A stretch of DNA of 64,000 nt from Streptomyces indicus (GTDB taxonomy: Bacteria > Actinomycetota > Actinomycetes > Streptomycetales > Streptomycetaceae): NCBI RefSeq assembly GCF_900100315.1, contig NZ_FNFF01000005.1, positions 124,001 to 188,000 on the forward strand, given 5' to 3'. The position numbers and the translations under genes are program-made. Under the pieces are notes generated by a model. It was not told where the DNA came from. It saw nothing but the letters and a program-made list of their open reading frames with translations, and ran no database searches. Shown piece by piece: positions 1 to 8,449 of this stretch. Numbering within the stretch: position 1 is the first letter of the stretch; every line of letters starts with the position of its first letter.

Positions 1-19
1 GTCCGGGAGACCGTTCGCG

Positions 20-820
20 TCACGCGCGGCGTGAGCGCACGTACCGTCCCGGGGTCGTGCCCACCACGCGCTTGAAGTGCCGGGTGAGATGCGGCTGGTC
101 GTAGAAGCCGGCCGTCACGGCGGTCTCGCCCGGCGTGTGCCCGGCGAGCAGCAGCCGGCGGGCGTGGTCGATGCGACGGGACATGAGGTACTGGTGCGGC
201 GCGATGCCGAACGCGGCGCCGAACGCCCGGATGAGATGGGTGGGATGGGCGCCGAGCCGGGCCGCCGCCTCCTCCAGGACGATGCCCTCGACCTGGTGCG
301 CGTCGAGGAGTTCGCGCAGCCGGTGGGCGAGCGTCCGGTCCGCGGGACGCGGGGAGTCGGCGAGCCGGGGGCGCAGATGGCCGCGCAGCCGTTCGCCGAT
401 CAGGGCGAGCCGGCTCGCGGCCTCCAGTTCGTCGCCGGGACGGCCGAGCGCGGTGTGCAACTGGCCGATCCTGCGCCGCAGTACGGGGTCGCGGAGCTCG
501 GGGCTGTCCACCGCGGCACCGATCAGTGAGCGGTCGAGCTGGGACTCGTCGAGGTAGAGGACCCGTTTGCGGAAGCCCTGCGGGGTGGCCGCGGAGCCGT
601 TGTGCGGGACGTGCGGGGGCAGCAGCGAGACGGTGTCGCTGGGGATGCCGTGCTCGTGCCGGTCGAGGTCGTAGCGGACCGCGCCCTCGTCGACGATGAG
701 CAGGGCCCAGGCCTCGTGCACGTGCATCGGATACGCGTGCTCGGTGAAGCGGGCGTGGAAGACCTCGACGACGCCCGCGACCTCGGGACGCCAAGCGGTG
801 ATCTGCTGACCGGACGCCAT
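20..820 (-). CDS. AraC family transcriptional regulator
   Basis: Cytoplasmic transcription regulator of about 266 residues. The N-terminal half is a cupin-like AraC ligand-binding domain (HARFTEHAYPMHVHEAWAL, with histidines near residues 27-40). The last 100 residues form the double helix-turn-helix of the AraC family, ending in the typical F-YDQPHLTRHFKR-VGTTPGRY pattern. I start it at the ATG that gives MASGQQ; an upstream in-frame GTG adds five residues (MYVPC) and is less likely. It is divergent from the DUF2000 gene, with about 50 bp between the starts, so that gene is the likeliest target. The effector is unknown. The family call is secure. Confidence 0.92.
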   Translation of the reverse strand: MASGQQITAWRPEVAGVVEVFHARFTEHAYPMHVHEAWALLIVDEGAVRYDLDRHEHGIPSDTVSLLPPHVPHNGSAATPQGFRKRVLYLDESQLDRSLIGAAVDSPELRDPVLRRRIGQLHTALGRPGDELEAASRLALIGERLRGHLRPRLADSPRPADRTLAHRLRELLDAHQVEGIVLEEAAARLGAHPTHLIRAFGAAFGIAPHQYLMSRRIDHARRLLLAGHTPGETAVTAGFYDQPHLTRHFKRVVGTTPGRYVRSRRA

Positions 821-869
821 GCAAGGAACGTACAAGACCTGCCCGGCAGGCGTTCGGCAGTCTCAGGGC

Positions 870-1349
870 ATGGACAACGAGATCAATCCGAGTGCCGCCG
901 GCGGTACGGCCGCCGGGTCCGTGCCGCCCGTCGCGCCCGTCCGCTTCGATACGAAGATCGCGGTGCTGCTGCGCGAGGACCTGGAGAGCTGGCAGCGCCT
1001 GAACGTGACCGCGTTCCTGGTCAGCGGACTCGGCAGCACGGCCGGCGAGGTGATCGGCGAGCCGTACGAGGACGCGGACGGGACCGCGTATCTGCCGATG
1101 TTCCGGCAGCCGGTGATGGTCTTCGAGGGCGGCAAGGAGACCATGGCCGCAGCGCACGCCAAGGCGCTCGCGCGCGGCCTGACGACGGCGGTGTTCACCG
1201 CGGACCTGTTCGGCACCGGCCACGACGACGCCAATCGCGCGGCCGTACGCGCGGTCCCCGGCGATCAGCTCGATCTGGTGGGGATCGCGGTGTACGGCCC
1301 GCGCAACGCGGTGGACAAGGCACTCAAGGGGGCCCGCAAGCATCCTTGA
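870..1349 (+). CDS. DUF2000 domain-containing protein
   Basis: Small cytoplasmic protein of 159 residues. After about 25 low-complexity residues it has a compact alpha/beta domain with the DUF2000 pattern: TKIAVLLREDLESWQRLNVTAF, then the YLPMFRQPVMVFEGG segment and LVGIAVYGPRNAVDKALKG at the C-terminus. Members of this family have a peptidyl-tRNA-hydrolase-like fold, but their reaction is not established. I chose the internal ATG giving MDNEIN, because the upstream in-frame stretch runs into the AraC promoter region and looks non-coding. It is probably controlled by the divergent AraC protein. Confidence 0.85.
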   Translation: MDNEINPSAAGGTAAGSVPPVAPVRFDTKIAVLLREDLESWQRLNVTAFLVSGLGSTAGEVIGEPYEDADGTAYLPMFRQPVMVFEGGKETMAAAHAKALARGLTTAVFTADLFGTGHDDANRAAVRAVPGDQLDLVGIAVYGPRNAVDKALKGARKHP

Positions 1350-1371
1350 GGAGGCAGGCCCGACCCTCGCG

Positions 1372-1662
1372 TCAGTCCTCGCGGCGCCACTCGGCCACGA
1401 GGTGCGGCCTGCCGTCGGCGCCGGTGACCGTGTACCAGCGGGCCCGCGGCTTGGCGAATCCGCGGCGGGCGGGCGCCGCGCTCCGCGTGGGCGGGCACCC
1501 GCGGCGCGCGGCGGTCGCGTTCCTCGTCGGCGCCGCCTGGACGACGCTCTGGTCGAGCGGAGCGTCGGCCAGCCGGTCGATGATCCGGACGAGGGCGCGG
1601 CGCCAAGCGGCGGGCGTGAAGCGGGAGTTGAGACGGATGGTGTGCGGGAAGAGGGCGGCCAT
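1372..1662 (-). CDS. Small hypothetical protein
   Basis: Ninety-six residues, basic, with no membrane segment. The start (MAALFPHTIRLNSRFTPAAWRRALVRIIDRL) and end (RARWYTVTGADGRPHLVAEWRRED) look like ordered conserved blocks, and the middle is Arg/Pro-rich. I do not recognise a named family. The coding strand is supported by third-position GC bias and by the AAGCGGG... helix-forming N-terminus. It converges on the DUF2000 gene with about 22 bp between them. A tiny ORF with a strong ribosome-binding site lies 60 bp upstream on the same strand and may be a leader. Confidence 0.6.
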   Translation of the reverse strand: MAALFPHTIRLNSRFTPAAWRRALVRIIDRLADAPLDQSVVQAAPTRNATAARRGCPPTRSAAPARRGFAKPRARWYTVTGADGRPHLVAEWRRED

Positions 1663-1721
1663 GACGGCACCTCCGTGACTGCGTTCGGCTCACGGCCGTG
1701 CGCACGCGGAGGTGCGAGGGC

Positions 1722-1805
1722 TCAGCTCAGAGGGAGCCGCCCGGCCGGGAGCGGGGTGATGGGGACTGCGCGGAGCCGATACCGACTCGGACTGCTGGAA
1801 TCCAT
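1722..1805 (-). CDS. Possible 27-residue small ORF or leader peptide
   Basis: Reading minus strand from 1805 gives ATG and 27 codons (MDSSSPSRYRLRAVPITPLP, then seven more residues) before TGA. The start is preceded by GGAGAGGAGG five bases upstream, one of the best Shine-Dalgarno matches in the window. It lies between two hypothetical genes on the same strand and ends 59 bp before the 96-residue gene. It could be a translated leader or a small protein, or the SD could be coincidental. No homologue is recognised. Confidence 0.4.
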   Translation of the reverse strand: MDSSSPSRYRLRAVPITPLPAGRLPLS

Positions 1806-1951
1806 GACCGCCTCCTCTCCCGGGCCTGGTGCGGGCCTGCCGATCAGGCCGCATGCGTACGTCCGTACTGCTCAGGAGGTGTTTCCACCCTCGACCGAGC
1901 GCTCCGCAATACTTGCACATCCACGCAACAAAACGCAAAAAGGATTCGCCG

Positions 1952-2485
1952 CTACGCCGAGGCCCCGCACAGCTCGCAGCGGTCTCGCCCGTCCCACCGC
2001 TGCCACCCGAACTCCCCCGGCCCGAGCGCCTTGCCGTCCAGCTCCCCGCGGACCGCGACCCGGTAGGCCCAGACCGAGCCGATGTACGCGTGGTACGCGT
2101 CGTGGTACGCGGCGGACTCGGGCCGCGCGCCCTCGCCCACCGTCCGCTGCAAGCGGCGCAGCTGCTCGAACATGGCCTGCCCCGCGCTCGCCGAAGCGGC
2201 GCTCGCGTCGATGAAGAGCCGTTCGCGCGCCTCGTAGATCCCCGAATCGGCGAGCGCGGCCCGCGCCTCGCGCGCCAGAACCTCCGGTTCGGCGTCCGGC
2301 CGCAGGGCGCGCAGCTTCGCGTGGCAGCCCTCGGCGGCGGCGATGAAGTCCAGGTACACGGCCCGGCGCCGCTCCCCCAGCCCGCGGTCCTGCTCGTGCC
2401 GATGGCGCAGATGGTCGGCCAGTACGGTGCCCGCCATGGCGAGTGTGCCGCCGCTGACGGCGGCGATGAGCGTGCCCCAGTCCAC
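1952..2485 (-). CDS. Hypothetical membrane-anchored protein
   Basis: 177 residues. The N-terminus (about residues 4-24, LIAAVSGGTLAMAGTVLADHL) is a single hydrophobic segment that should anchor the protein, leaving a helical cytoplasmic domain rich in Glu/Arg/Ala (HRHEQDRGLGERRRAVYLDFIAAAE). The C-terminus ends in DRCELCGASA, a CxxC pair that could bind a metal but has no second pair. This one-TM plus helical-domain layout is common among streptomycete hypotheticals. I cannot name a function. It is divergent from the secreted lipase. Confidence 0.7.
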   Translation of the reverse strand: MDWGTLIAAVSGGTLAMAGTVLADHLRHRHEQDRGLGERRRAVYLDFIAAAEGCHAKLRALRPDAEPEVLAREARAALADSGIYEARERLFIDASAASASAGQAMFEQLRRLQRTVGEGARPESAAYHDAYHAYIGSVWAYRVAVRGELDGKALGPGEFGWQRWDGRDRCELCGASA

Positions 2486-2605
2486 GTGTCCCCCGTTCCC
2501 CGTACCGGATCCGTCACGAAGATCCGGCGGTCGAATCTACCGCCAGTCGGAGCAGCGCGGGCGGCGGAAGTGCGGCCTGGTGTGGCAGCGCGGTCATAGA
2601 TGTGC

Positions 2606-2635
2606 GGTGATCACCGACCACGCGTGGTGATCACC
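2606..2635. promoter_or_regulatory. Two copies of palindrome GGTGATCACC, 20 bp apart
   Basis: The 10-bp perfect palindrome GGTGATCACC occurs at 2606-2615 and again at 2626-2635, separated by 10 bp, so the centres are two helical turns apart. It lies 38 bp before the lipase start and 120 bp upstream of the divergent membrane protein. This spacing suits cooperative binding of two dimers on one DNA face. The cognate regulator is not identifiable from the sequence. Confidence 0.5.
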
Positions 2636-2673
2636 TTGTCCCCGCCCTGCACCTGGATGCACCTGGAGCTCCG

Positions 2674-3621
2674 ATGCGTCTCCCCCGGATGGTCACCGTC
2701 CTCGCCGCCGCACTCGCCCTGTCCCTGCCGGCCCTCTCCCCCGCTGCCGCCTCACCCGATGCCTCGGGCGCCACCGGTGCTTCCGGTGCTTCCGGTGCTT
2801 CCGGTGCCGAGCGTGATCCGGTCGCGGAGGCCAAGAAGCTCGCGACCGTGGGCCTGACGGGCGCCAACGACTGGTCCTGCAAACCGACTCCCGCCCATCC
2901 GCGTCCGCTGATCCTCGCGCACGGCACGCTCGCCAACGGCCATGTGTGGGCCAAGACTGCGCCCCATTACAAGTCGGCCGGTTACTGCGTCTTCTCGCTC
3001 GACTACGGCAAGGGCGGCGGTGTCCTGTCGCTGGTCGGCGGCGGCACGGCGCCCGTCGCGCAGTCCGCCAGGCAGTTCGGTGTGTTCGTGGACGGGGTGC
3101 TCGCGGCCACGGGCGCGAAGAAGGTGGACGTCGTCGGCCACTCGCAGGGCGGGATGATGCCGCGTCAGTACATGAAGTTCGAGGGCGGGCAGTCGAAGGT
3201 GCACACCCTCGTCGGGCTCGGTCCCTCCAACCACGGTTCGCAGTCGCCGATCGTCTCCGGCCTCCTCAAGGACCAGCCGTGGCTGGCAGCCCTGCTCAAC
3301 CTGATCGGGGGTGTGGTCTCGGACGTCACCTGCCCGGCCTGCGGCGACCAGATGGCCGGCTCGCCCTTCCTGCAGAAGCTCAACGCCGGCGGCGACACGC
3401 TGCCGGGCGTCTCGTACACGGTCATCGCCTCGCGCTACGACACCGGCGTGACGCCGTACAACGGGCAGTACCTCAAGGGCCCGGGCGTCACCAACATCCT
3501 GATGCAGGACGTCTGTCCGTGGAACTTCGCGACGCACAGCAACCTCGACGAGGACCCGCTGGCGCTGCGGCTCGCGCTGAACGCCCTCGACCCGGAGCAC
3601 GCGGTGAAGCCGAGCTGCTGA
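2674..3621 (+). CDS. Secreted triacylglycerol lipase / esterase (alpha/beta hydrolase)
   Basis: 315 residues with a Sec signal peptide (MRLPRM, hydrophobic core, cleavage likely after APAAASP-type residues near 27). A short Gly-Ala-Ser repeat linker follows, then an alpha/beta-hydrolase domain. The oxyanion segment is LILAHGTL near residue 80. The nucleophile elbow is GHSQG with Ser157, and later SRYDTGVTPYNG and NFATHSNL supply the probable Asp and His. Cys pairs (SCKP, GYCVF, CPACG, DVCPW) fit disulfides of an exported enzyme. It resembles class 2 lipases of Streptomyces. A pair of palindromes sits upstream. Confidence 0.88.
   Translation: MRLPRMVTVLAAALALSLPALSPAAASPDASGATGASGASGASGAERDPVAEAKKLATVGLTGANDWSCKPTPAHPRPLILAHGTLANGHVWAKTAPHYKSAGYCVFSLDYGKGGGVLSLVGGGTAPVAQSARQFGVFVDGVLAATGAKKVDVVGHSQGGMMPRQYMKFEGGQSKVHTLVGLGPSNHGSQSPIVSGLLKDQPWLAALLNLIGGVVSDVTCPACGDQMAGSPFLQKLNAGGDTLPGVSYTVIASRYDTGVTPYNGQYLKGPGVTNILMQDVCPWNFATHSNLDEDPLALRLALNALDPEHAVKPSC
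2776..2808 (+). repeat. 9-bp coding tandem repeat (GGTGCTTCC)
   Basis: Three exact copies of GGTGCTTCC at 2776-2802 plus a partial fourth encode Gly-Ala-Ser repeats in the linker between the signal peptide and the lipase domain. Such a repeat could change copy number without breaking the frame. Confidence 0.75.
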
Positions 3622-3795
3622 GAGCCGGGGGCCGGGCGGGGCGCCCCTCGCGGCACCGCGGCGCGCGGCACCGGCGCGCTGCTCGCGGGGCGCGCCGCGC
3701 GTACTGCGTGGTGCGCCCCGTCCGCCCGATATGCTGCGGGTTTGCCCGCCACGACGGCGGGTGTACGACCCTTACGACCCGCAGGAGACGCACCG

Positions 3796-4839
3796 GTGAC
3801 GCTCGCCATCCCCGCTCCCGAAGTACCCGCACAGACCGCCGAGACCTCCGCCGGCGCGGACGCCGTGCCGGAGACCATCGCGCGGGACGCGCGCGAGTTC
3901 GGCGCGTACGCGCGGACCGGCGGCTGGACCTTCGCCCTGAAGGTGGCGCGCAGCGTGCGCCCGGGCGGCCAGGGCGCGGACGAGAGCGACAAGGTCTCGG
4001 CCAAGCGGTTCGCGGAGCTCGCCGGCTGCTCGCCCGAGCGCGTGATGCGCTTCTACAAGGCCTGGGACGTGGCGGCGGACGACGGCCTGGTGCCGCAGTT
4101 CGAGGCGCTTCAGCCGGGCGTCGACGTCGAACTCCCGGAAGCCGACGTCTGGTTGAGCTACTACAGCTCCCGCTCCAGCGCGACCTCCGTGCGCGGCACG
4201 GCGATCACCGCGGCGGCCGAGGCCGAGGGCATCCGCCCCACCAAGGCACTGGAGGTGGCCGAGAACCCGACCGCGCTGCGGGCCGCGATCCTCGCCGACC
4301 CCGGTACCGCGCAGGCCGCCCGGTCCGCGCTGCTCGACCGGCTCGAGGAGGACGAGGAGCTGCGCGGCGTCCTCGCGCGCGATGTGGCCGCACGCGAGGA
4401 GCTGAAGAAGGCCGTCGCCAGCGAGACCAAGGTCTCGGACCGGATCGAGTTCGTCCGCCAGGTCGCCGAGGGCGGCCAGGTCAAGACGCCCGCGGGGCAG
4501 GTCATCGAAGCCCCCGCCGAGCTGCGTCAGGAGGCCGAGCGCCACCTCTCGCTGCTCGACGAGCTGGACGAGGGCGAGGAGGCCGGCGAGTGGGCGGCCG
4601 AGGCGTACGGCACGGTGAAGACGCTGATCCAGGAGACCGTCGAGGCGGACCCGGAGCTGCGGGTGGCCGAGCGGCGCACGAAGTTCTACTCCAGCATCAC
4701 GAAGGCGACGAAGGTCTTCGAGGAGCTGACCTTCGACGACGCGGGCGAGTTCTACGAGGACGACATGGTGAAGCGCCTGGAGGAGCTGCAGGGCGCGCTC
4801 TCGGCGTGCATCGAGGCGCTGCGCAAGGCGGCGGGCTGA
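3796..4839 (+). CDS. Conserved hypothetical protein, helical, HTH-like N-terminal part
   Basis: 347 residues from a GTG start at 3796, chosen because AGGAG lies 9 bp upstream; the longer in-frame ATG start adds a Pro/Arg-rich stretch without an SD. The protein is soluble, acidic and almost wholly helical. The segment SAKRFAELAGCSPERVMRFYKAWD (about residues 65-90) resembles a helix-turn-helix, followed by VWLSYYSSRSSATSVRGTAI and long Glu/Arg helices that may coil. I have seen similar unnamed proteins in streptomycetes but know no function; DNA binding is only an inference from the HTH-like segment. Confidence 0.75.
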   Translation: MTLAIPAPEVPAQTAETSAGADAVPETIARDAREFGAYARTGGWTFALKVARSVRPGGQGADESDKVSAKRFAELAGCSPERVMRFYKAWDVAADDGLVPQFEALQPGVDVELPEADVWLSYYSSRSSATSVRGTAITAAAEAEGIRPTKALEVAENPTALRAAILADPGTAQAARSALLDRLEEDEELRGVLARDVAAREELKKAVASETKVSDRIEFVRQVAEGGQVKTPAGQVIEAPAELRQEAERHLSLLDELDEGEEAGEWAAEAYGTVKTLIQETVEADPELRVAERRTKFYSSITKATKVFEELTFDDAGEFYEDDMVKRLEELQGALSACIEALRKAAG

Positions 4840-4946
4840 GGGCGAGGCGCTGAGCAAGCCCGCAGGTTGAATACCGAGGCGGTCCGCTGAGGCCGGACCT
4901 CAGCGGTGTCGGCTCGGCTCCATGAGGCGGCCGAGGTGGGCGCTGG

Positions 4947-6878
4947 TCAGGTGGTGACCAGCGTGACCTCGGTCGCCTTCACGCTCGTATAAACGGACAC
5001 CCCGTCCGCGAGGCCGAGTTCGGCCGCCGCCTGCGGGGTGATCTCCGCGACCAAGTCGGGCGCCTGCTCGCCCCCGACGAGAATCCGCATGCGGCTGCCG
5101 ACGGTGGTGATCTCCCGTACGGTGCCGCTCCAGACGTTGCGGGGGCTGCCCTCGGGCCGTTCCCGGTGCAGGGACACCGCCTCGGGCGCGATGATCGCGA
5201 GCGCCTCCGTGCCCTTCTCCGCGGGGTCGGCGAGGACCAGACGCCCGCCGTCGGTGAGGGTGAGGCTGCCGTCCTCGGCGACCGTTCCGGGAAGCGCGTT
5301 GCGGCCGAGCATCCGTGCCACCCACGGGGAGCGCGGGTGCCGCGACACCTCGGCGGGCGGCGCGTCCTGCAAGGTGCGGCCGTCTTCCAGGACGAGGACG
5401 CGGTCGGCCAGCGACACGGCCTCGACCGGGTCGTGCGTGACGATCAGGCAGACGCCGCCGAACCCGGCCAAGTGGGTGCGCAGGGTGTGGCGGACGTGGG
5501 CGCGGGTGGTCTGGTCGAGGGCGGCGAGCGGCTCGTCGAGCAGCAGCAGCCGCGGACTCGGCGCCAACGCGCGCGCCAGGGCGACCCGTTGGGCCTGACC
5601 GCCGGAGAGCTGGCCCGGCTTGCGGTGGGCGAGGTGGCCGACGCCGAGCCGGTCGAGCCACTGCTGCGCTGTGCGCCTCGCCTCGCCTCGCGCCATGCCC
5701 TGGGCCCTGAGCCCGTACGCGGTGTTGGCGAGGGCGCTGAGGTGCGGGAAGAGCGCACCGTCCTGGGGCACCCAGGCGACCCCCCGCTGGTGCGGGGGCA
5801 GCTCGGTCACGTCGAGGTCGCCGAGCCGCAGGTCCGCGCGCGCTCGCGGGGTGAGTCCGAGCAGGGCGCGCAGCAGGGTGGTCTTGCCGGCGCCGTTGGG
5901 GCCGACGACGGCGATGGTGGTGCCGGGACCGGCGTCGAGGGTGAGCTGGTCGAAGCCGGTGACCTCGGCGTGCAGGGGCCACTTGGCCGTGGCCACGGCG
6001 GGCGGTCCGGGCTGCTCCGCCACACCGCTCCCGTTGGTGTCCTCCGCCGCCACGCGCCGGCGCGAGCCGCCTAGCGGCGCCCCGGTGAACCGTCCGCGCA
6101 GCGACACGAGCACGGCCATCGCCACGGCGAGCAGCAGCAGTGAGACGGAGGTGGCCGCCTCGGGCTGGTCCTGGAGCAGCAGGTACACCTGGAGCGGCAG
6201 GGTCTGGGTGGTGCCCGGCAGATTGCCGGCGAAGGTGATGGTGGCGCCGAACTCGCCGAGCGCACGCGCCCAGGTGAGGGCGGCGCCCGCGACCAGGCCG
6301 GGTGCGACCATCGGCAGCGTCACCGTCCAGAACACCCTGAGCGGTGAGGCGCCGAGCGACCCGGCCGTCTCCTCGTACGAAGGACGCAGCCCGGCGAGCG
6401 CGCCCTCCAGGCTGATGACGAGGAACGGCATCGACACGAAGGTCGCTGCGGCCACCGCGCCCGAGGTGTGGAAGGGCAGGGTGATGCCGAACCAGTCCTC
6501 GAGCCACGGTCCGAGCAGCCCTCGCCGCCCGAACCCGAGCAGCAGCGCGACACCGCCCACGGTGGGCGGCAGCACCATCGGCAGCAGGACGAGCGAGCGG
6601 ACGAGGGCCTTGCCGCGGAAGTCGACGCGGGCCAGCAGCCAGGCGAGCGGCACGCCGAGCAGGAGCGAGAGCACCAGCGACCAGAGCGAGACCACGAGCG
6701 AGAGCCGCAGCGCCTCGGTGACGCCCGGGCTGCTCAGATGCGCCCCGAGCTCGCCCCATGAGGTGCGAACGAGGATGCCGATCAGCGGGATCAGCAGAAA
6801 GGCGATCGCGAGCAGGGCGGGCACTGCCAGCGCAACGGGTGCGCGTCGGCGGGGAGTTGACGGGTGCTGGCGGCTCAT
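4947..6878 (-). CDS. modBC: Fused molybdate ABC transporter permease-ATPase (ModB-ModC)
   Basis: 643 residues joining two subunits normally made separately. Residues 1-270 are a ModB permease with about five membrane helices and the cytoplasmic EAA loop (EETAGSLGASPLRVFWTVTLP). After a Pro/Ala linker, residues about 305-530 are the ModC ATPase: Walker A GPNGAGKTT (326-334), signature LSGGQ (424-428), Walker B LLLLDEP, H-loop VTHD. The last 80 residues are a Mop/TOBE molybdate-binding domain (NVWSGTVREITTVGSRMRI). It should take up molybdate with ModA, encoded 94 bp upstream. The reading frame through the linker is open and shows no sign of a frameshift artefact. Confidence 0.93.
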   Translation of the reverse strand: MSRQHPSTPRRRAPVALAVPALLAIAFLLIPLIGILVRTSWGELGAHLSSPGVTEALRLSLVVSLWSLVLSLLLGVPLAWLLARVDFRGKALVRSLVLLPMVLPPTVGGVALLLGFGRRGLLGPWLEDWFGITLPFHTSGAVAAATFVSMPFLVISLEGALAGLRPSYEETAGSLGASPLRVFWTVTLPMVAPGLVAGAALTWARALGEFGATITFAGNLPGTTQTLPLQVYLLLQDQPEAATSVSLLLLAVAMAVLVSLRGRFTGAPLGGSRRRVAAEDTNGSGVAEQPGPPAVATAKWPLHAEVTGFDQLTLDAGPGTTIAVVGPNGAGKTTLLRALLGLTPRARADLRLGDLDVTELPPHQRGVAWVPQDGALFPHLSALANTAYGLRAQGMARGEARRTAQQWLDRLGVGHLAHRKPGQLSGGQAQRVALARALAPSPRLLLLDEPLAALDQTTRAHVRHTLRTHLAGFGGVCLIVTHDPVEAVSLADRVLVLEDGRTLQDAPPAEVSRHPRSPWVARMLGRNALPGTVAEDGSLTLTDGGRLVLADPAEKGTEALAIIAPEAVSLHRERPEGSPRNVWSGTVREITTVGSRMRILVGGEQAPDLVAEITPQAAAELGLADGVSVYTSVKATEVTLVTT

Positions 6879-6972
6879 GGCGTCGTCCGAGGGGTGCGGT
6901 CCGGCCCCCTCGTGCGGGGACCGGTCGTGCGGTGCAGTGTGGTCCGGCCGTACGGGTACGGCCGGGTGGGCC

Positions 6973-7758
6973 TTACGGCTTCTGGAAGCCGGCGTCCGCG
7001 AGGATCTTCTGCGCCTCGCTGCCGCTGAGCCACTTCACGAACTCGGCGGCGGCGTCCGCATGCTCGGAGACCTTGAGGGTGGCGGCCGGGTAGGCGGCCA
7101 CGGCGTTCTGGTCGTCGGGGATGTCGATGCCCTCGGCCTTGCCGTCGGCGGCCGTGATGTCGGTCTTGTAGACGATGCCGGCGTCGGCCTCGCCGAGTTC
7201 GACCTTGCTGAGCACCGCGCGCACGTTGGGCTCCTGCGAGACCGGCTTGACGGTGAGGCCCTGCCGTTCGAGCACCTGCTCGCTGTACCGGCCCACGGGC
7301 ACCTCGGGGGCGGCGAGCACCACCTTGAGGCCGCTCTTCTCGAGGTCCTTCAGCTCCTTGATGTTCTTCGGGTTGCCCTTGGCGGTGGCGATGACGAGGC
7401 GGTTCCTGGCGATGACGCTCGGGGAGCCGGTGTCGTCGCTCAGCCCGTCCATCGTCTTCTCGTCCGCGGTGACGAGTGCGTCGGCGGGGGCGCCCTGCTT
7501 CACCTGGGCGGCGAGGTCCTGCGAGCCGGCGAAGGAGAACTTCAGCGTGGTGCCGGGGTGGGCCTTCTCGTAGGCCGCTCCCGCGGTCTTGAACACGTCC
7601 GTGAGCGAGGCGGCGGCGAGCACGGTCAGCTCGGTCTTCTTCCCGGCCTCGTCCTTGGTGCCGCCGCTTGCCTCGCTGCCGCACGCGGCGAGCGGAACGA
7701 GCAGCGCCGCGGTGAGGGCCGCGGCCGCGGTACGGCGCGGGGTGAGGGCGATGGTCAT
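6973..7758 (-). CDS. modA: Molybdate-binding lipoprotein ModA
   Basis: 261 residues. A lipoprotein signal ends in VPLAACGS, so the mature protein is lipid-anchored at the Cys. The core shows the ModA pattern: LTVLAAASLTDVFKTAGAAYE, SFAGSQDLAAQVKQGAPADALVTAD and the C-terminal hinge segment AGIVYKTDITAADG. It captures molybdate or tungstate outside the membrane and delivers it to the ModB-ModC fusion downstream. I use the ATG at 7758, which has GGAG 8 bp upstream; an in-frame GTG three codons earlier overlaps that SD. Binding Ser residues lie in AAASLTD and SFAGSQD. Confidence 0.94.
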   Translation of the reverse strand: MTIALTPRRTAAAALTAALLVPLAACGSEASGGTKDEAGKKTELTVLAAASLTDVFKTAGAAYEKAHPGTTLKFSFAGSQDLAAQVKQGAPADALVTADEKTMDGLSDDTGSPSVIARNRLVIATAKGNPKNIKELKDLEKSGLKVVLAAPEVPVGRYSEQVLERQGLTVKPVSQEPNVRAVLSKVELGEADAGIVYKTDITAADGKAEGIDIPDDQNAVAAYPAATLKVSEHADAAAEFVKWLSGSEAQKILADAGFQKP

Positions 7759-7917
7759 GGGTGGCACTCCTTGGGCGGCACGGGCGGCACAGGCGGCGCG
7801 GACGCGGCCGGTGCGGCGGGTAGCGGTTGGGCGCCGGGGACGGACGGCGGGGTGAGGGTGAGCGGGTGGGCCGGCGGTCCGGACAAGGTGCCGGGCCGAC
7901 GGGCGATGAAGAGCGGC

Positions 7918-8313
7918 TCAGGTGCGGTCGATATGGACGTTCGTCGACTTCACGCGGGCGGTGGCCTGCATGCCGACTTCGAGGCCGAGCTCCTCCACTG
8001 CCTCGCGGGTCAGGAGCGAGACCAGGCGGTGCGGCCCGGCCTGGATCTCGACCTGGGCGGCCACGTCGCCGAGCTTCACAGCGGTGACGATCCCGGGGAA
8101 CGCGTTGCGCGCCGAGGTGTAGGGCGCCTCGTCGTCGCTGTGCGCGCCCTGGCCGACCTCGACCGCGAACGCGGCCAGGTCGCGCCCCTCGATCATCCGC
8201 CGGCCGCCTTCGTCGCGGTGCGTGGTGACGCGTCCGGCGTCGGTCCAGCGGCGGACGGTGTCGGCGCTGACGCCGAGAAGCCGGGCGGCCTGGCCGATGG
8301 TGTACGACTGCAT
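7918..8313 (-). CDS. HTH (MerR-like) and Mop/TOBE molybdate-binding protein
   Basis: 131 residues in two parts. Residues 1-55 are a MerR/excisionase-type helix-turn-helix (YTIGQAARLLGVSADTVRRW, then a wing with GGRRMIEGRDL). Residues about 70-131 are a Mop domain (SARNAFPGIVTAVKLGDVAAQVEI, ending in ARVKSTNVHIDR). This architecture fits a molybdate-responsive regulator or a storage molbindin with a DNA-binding domain, and it precedes modA and modBC on the same strand. The ATG at 8313 has no SD but sits 7 bases after a TACTTT -10, suggesting a leaderless transcript. The gap to modA is about 160 bp. Confidence 0.88.
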   Translation of the reverse strand: MQSYTIGQAARLLGVSADTVRRWTDAGRVTTHRDEGGRRMIEGRDLAAFAVEVGQGAHSDDEAPYTSARNAFPGIVTAVKLGDVAAQVEIQAGPHRLVSLLTREAVEELGLEVGMQATARVKSTNVHIDRT

Positions 8314-8320
8314 GTGCGAC

Positions 8321-8350
8321 AAAGTAGGCCCGTCAGGCTCGCATCTGCAA
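8321..8350 (-). promoter_or_regulatory. Probable leaderless promoter of the molybdate regulator gene
   Basis: On the minus strand TTGCAG (8350-8345) and TACTTT (8326-8321) are spaced by 18 bp. The expected transcription start, about 7 bases past the -10, coincides with the A of the ATG at 8313, which has no Shine-Dalgarno. Leaderless mRNAs are common in Streptomyces. Inference from sequence only. Confidence 0.5.
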
Positions 8351-8449
8351 GGCCGGTCCGCATTCTGGCCCCGCAGATACGAGCTTCCTCCAGAGCCCCC
8401 GACGGCACCCTGGAGGATCGGACAAAGGCCCGAGGCGTCCGAGTCGCGG

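Noticed and set aside
7759..7917. Possible molybdenum-cofactor riboswitch upstream of modA
   Set aside because: No matching conserved stems; the stretch is GGC-rich low complexity and overlaps the end of the HTH-Mop gene region.
8344..8379. ATCTGC...GCAGAT inverted repeat near the molybdate regulator promoter
   Set aside because: Six-base arms with a 24-base gap are expected by chance.
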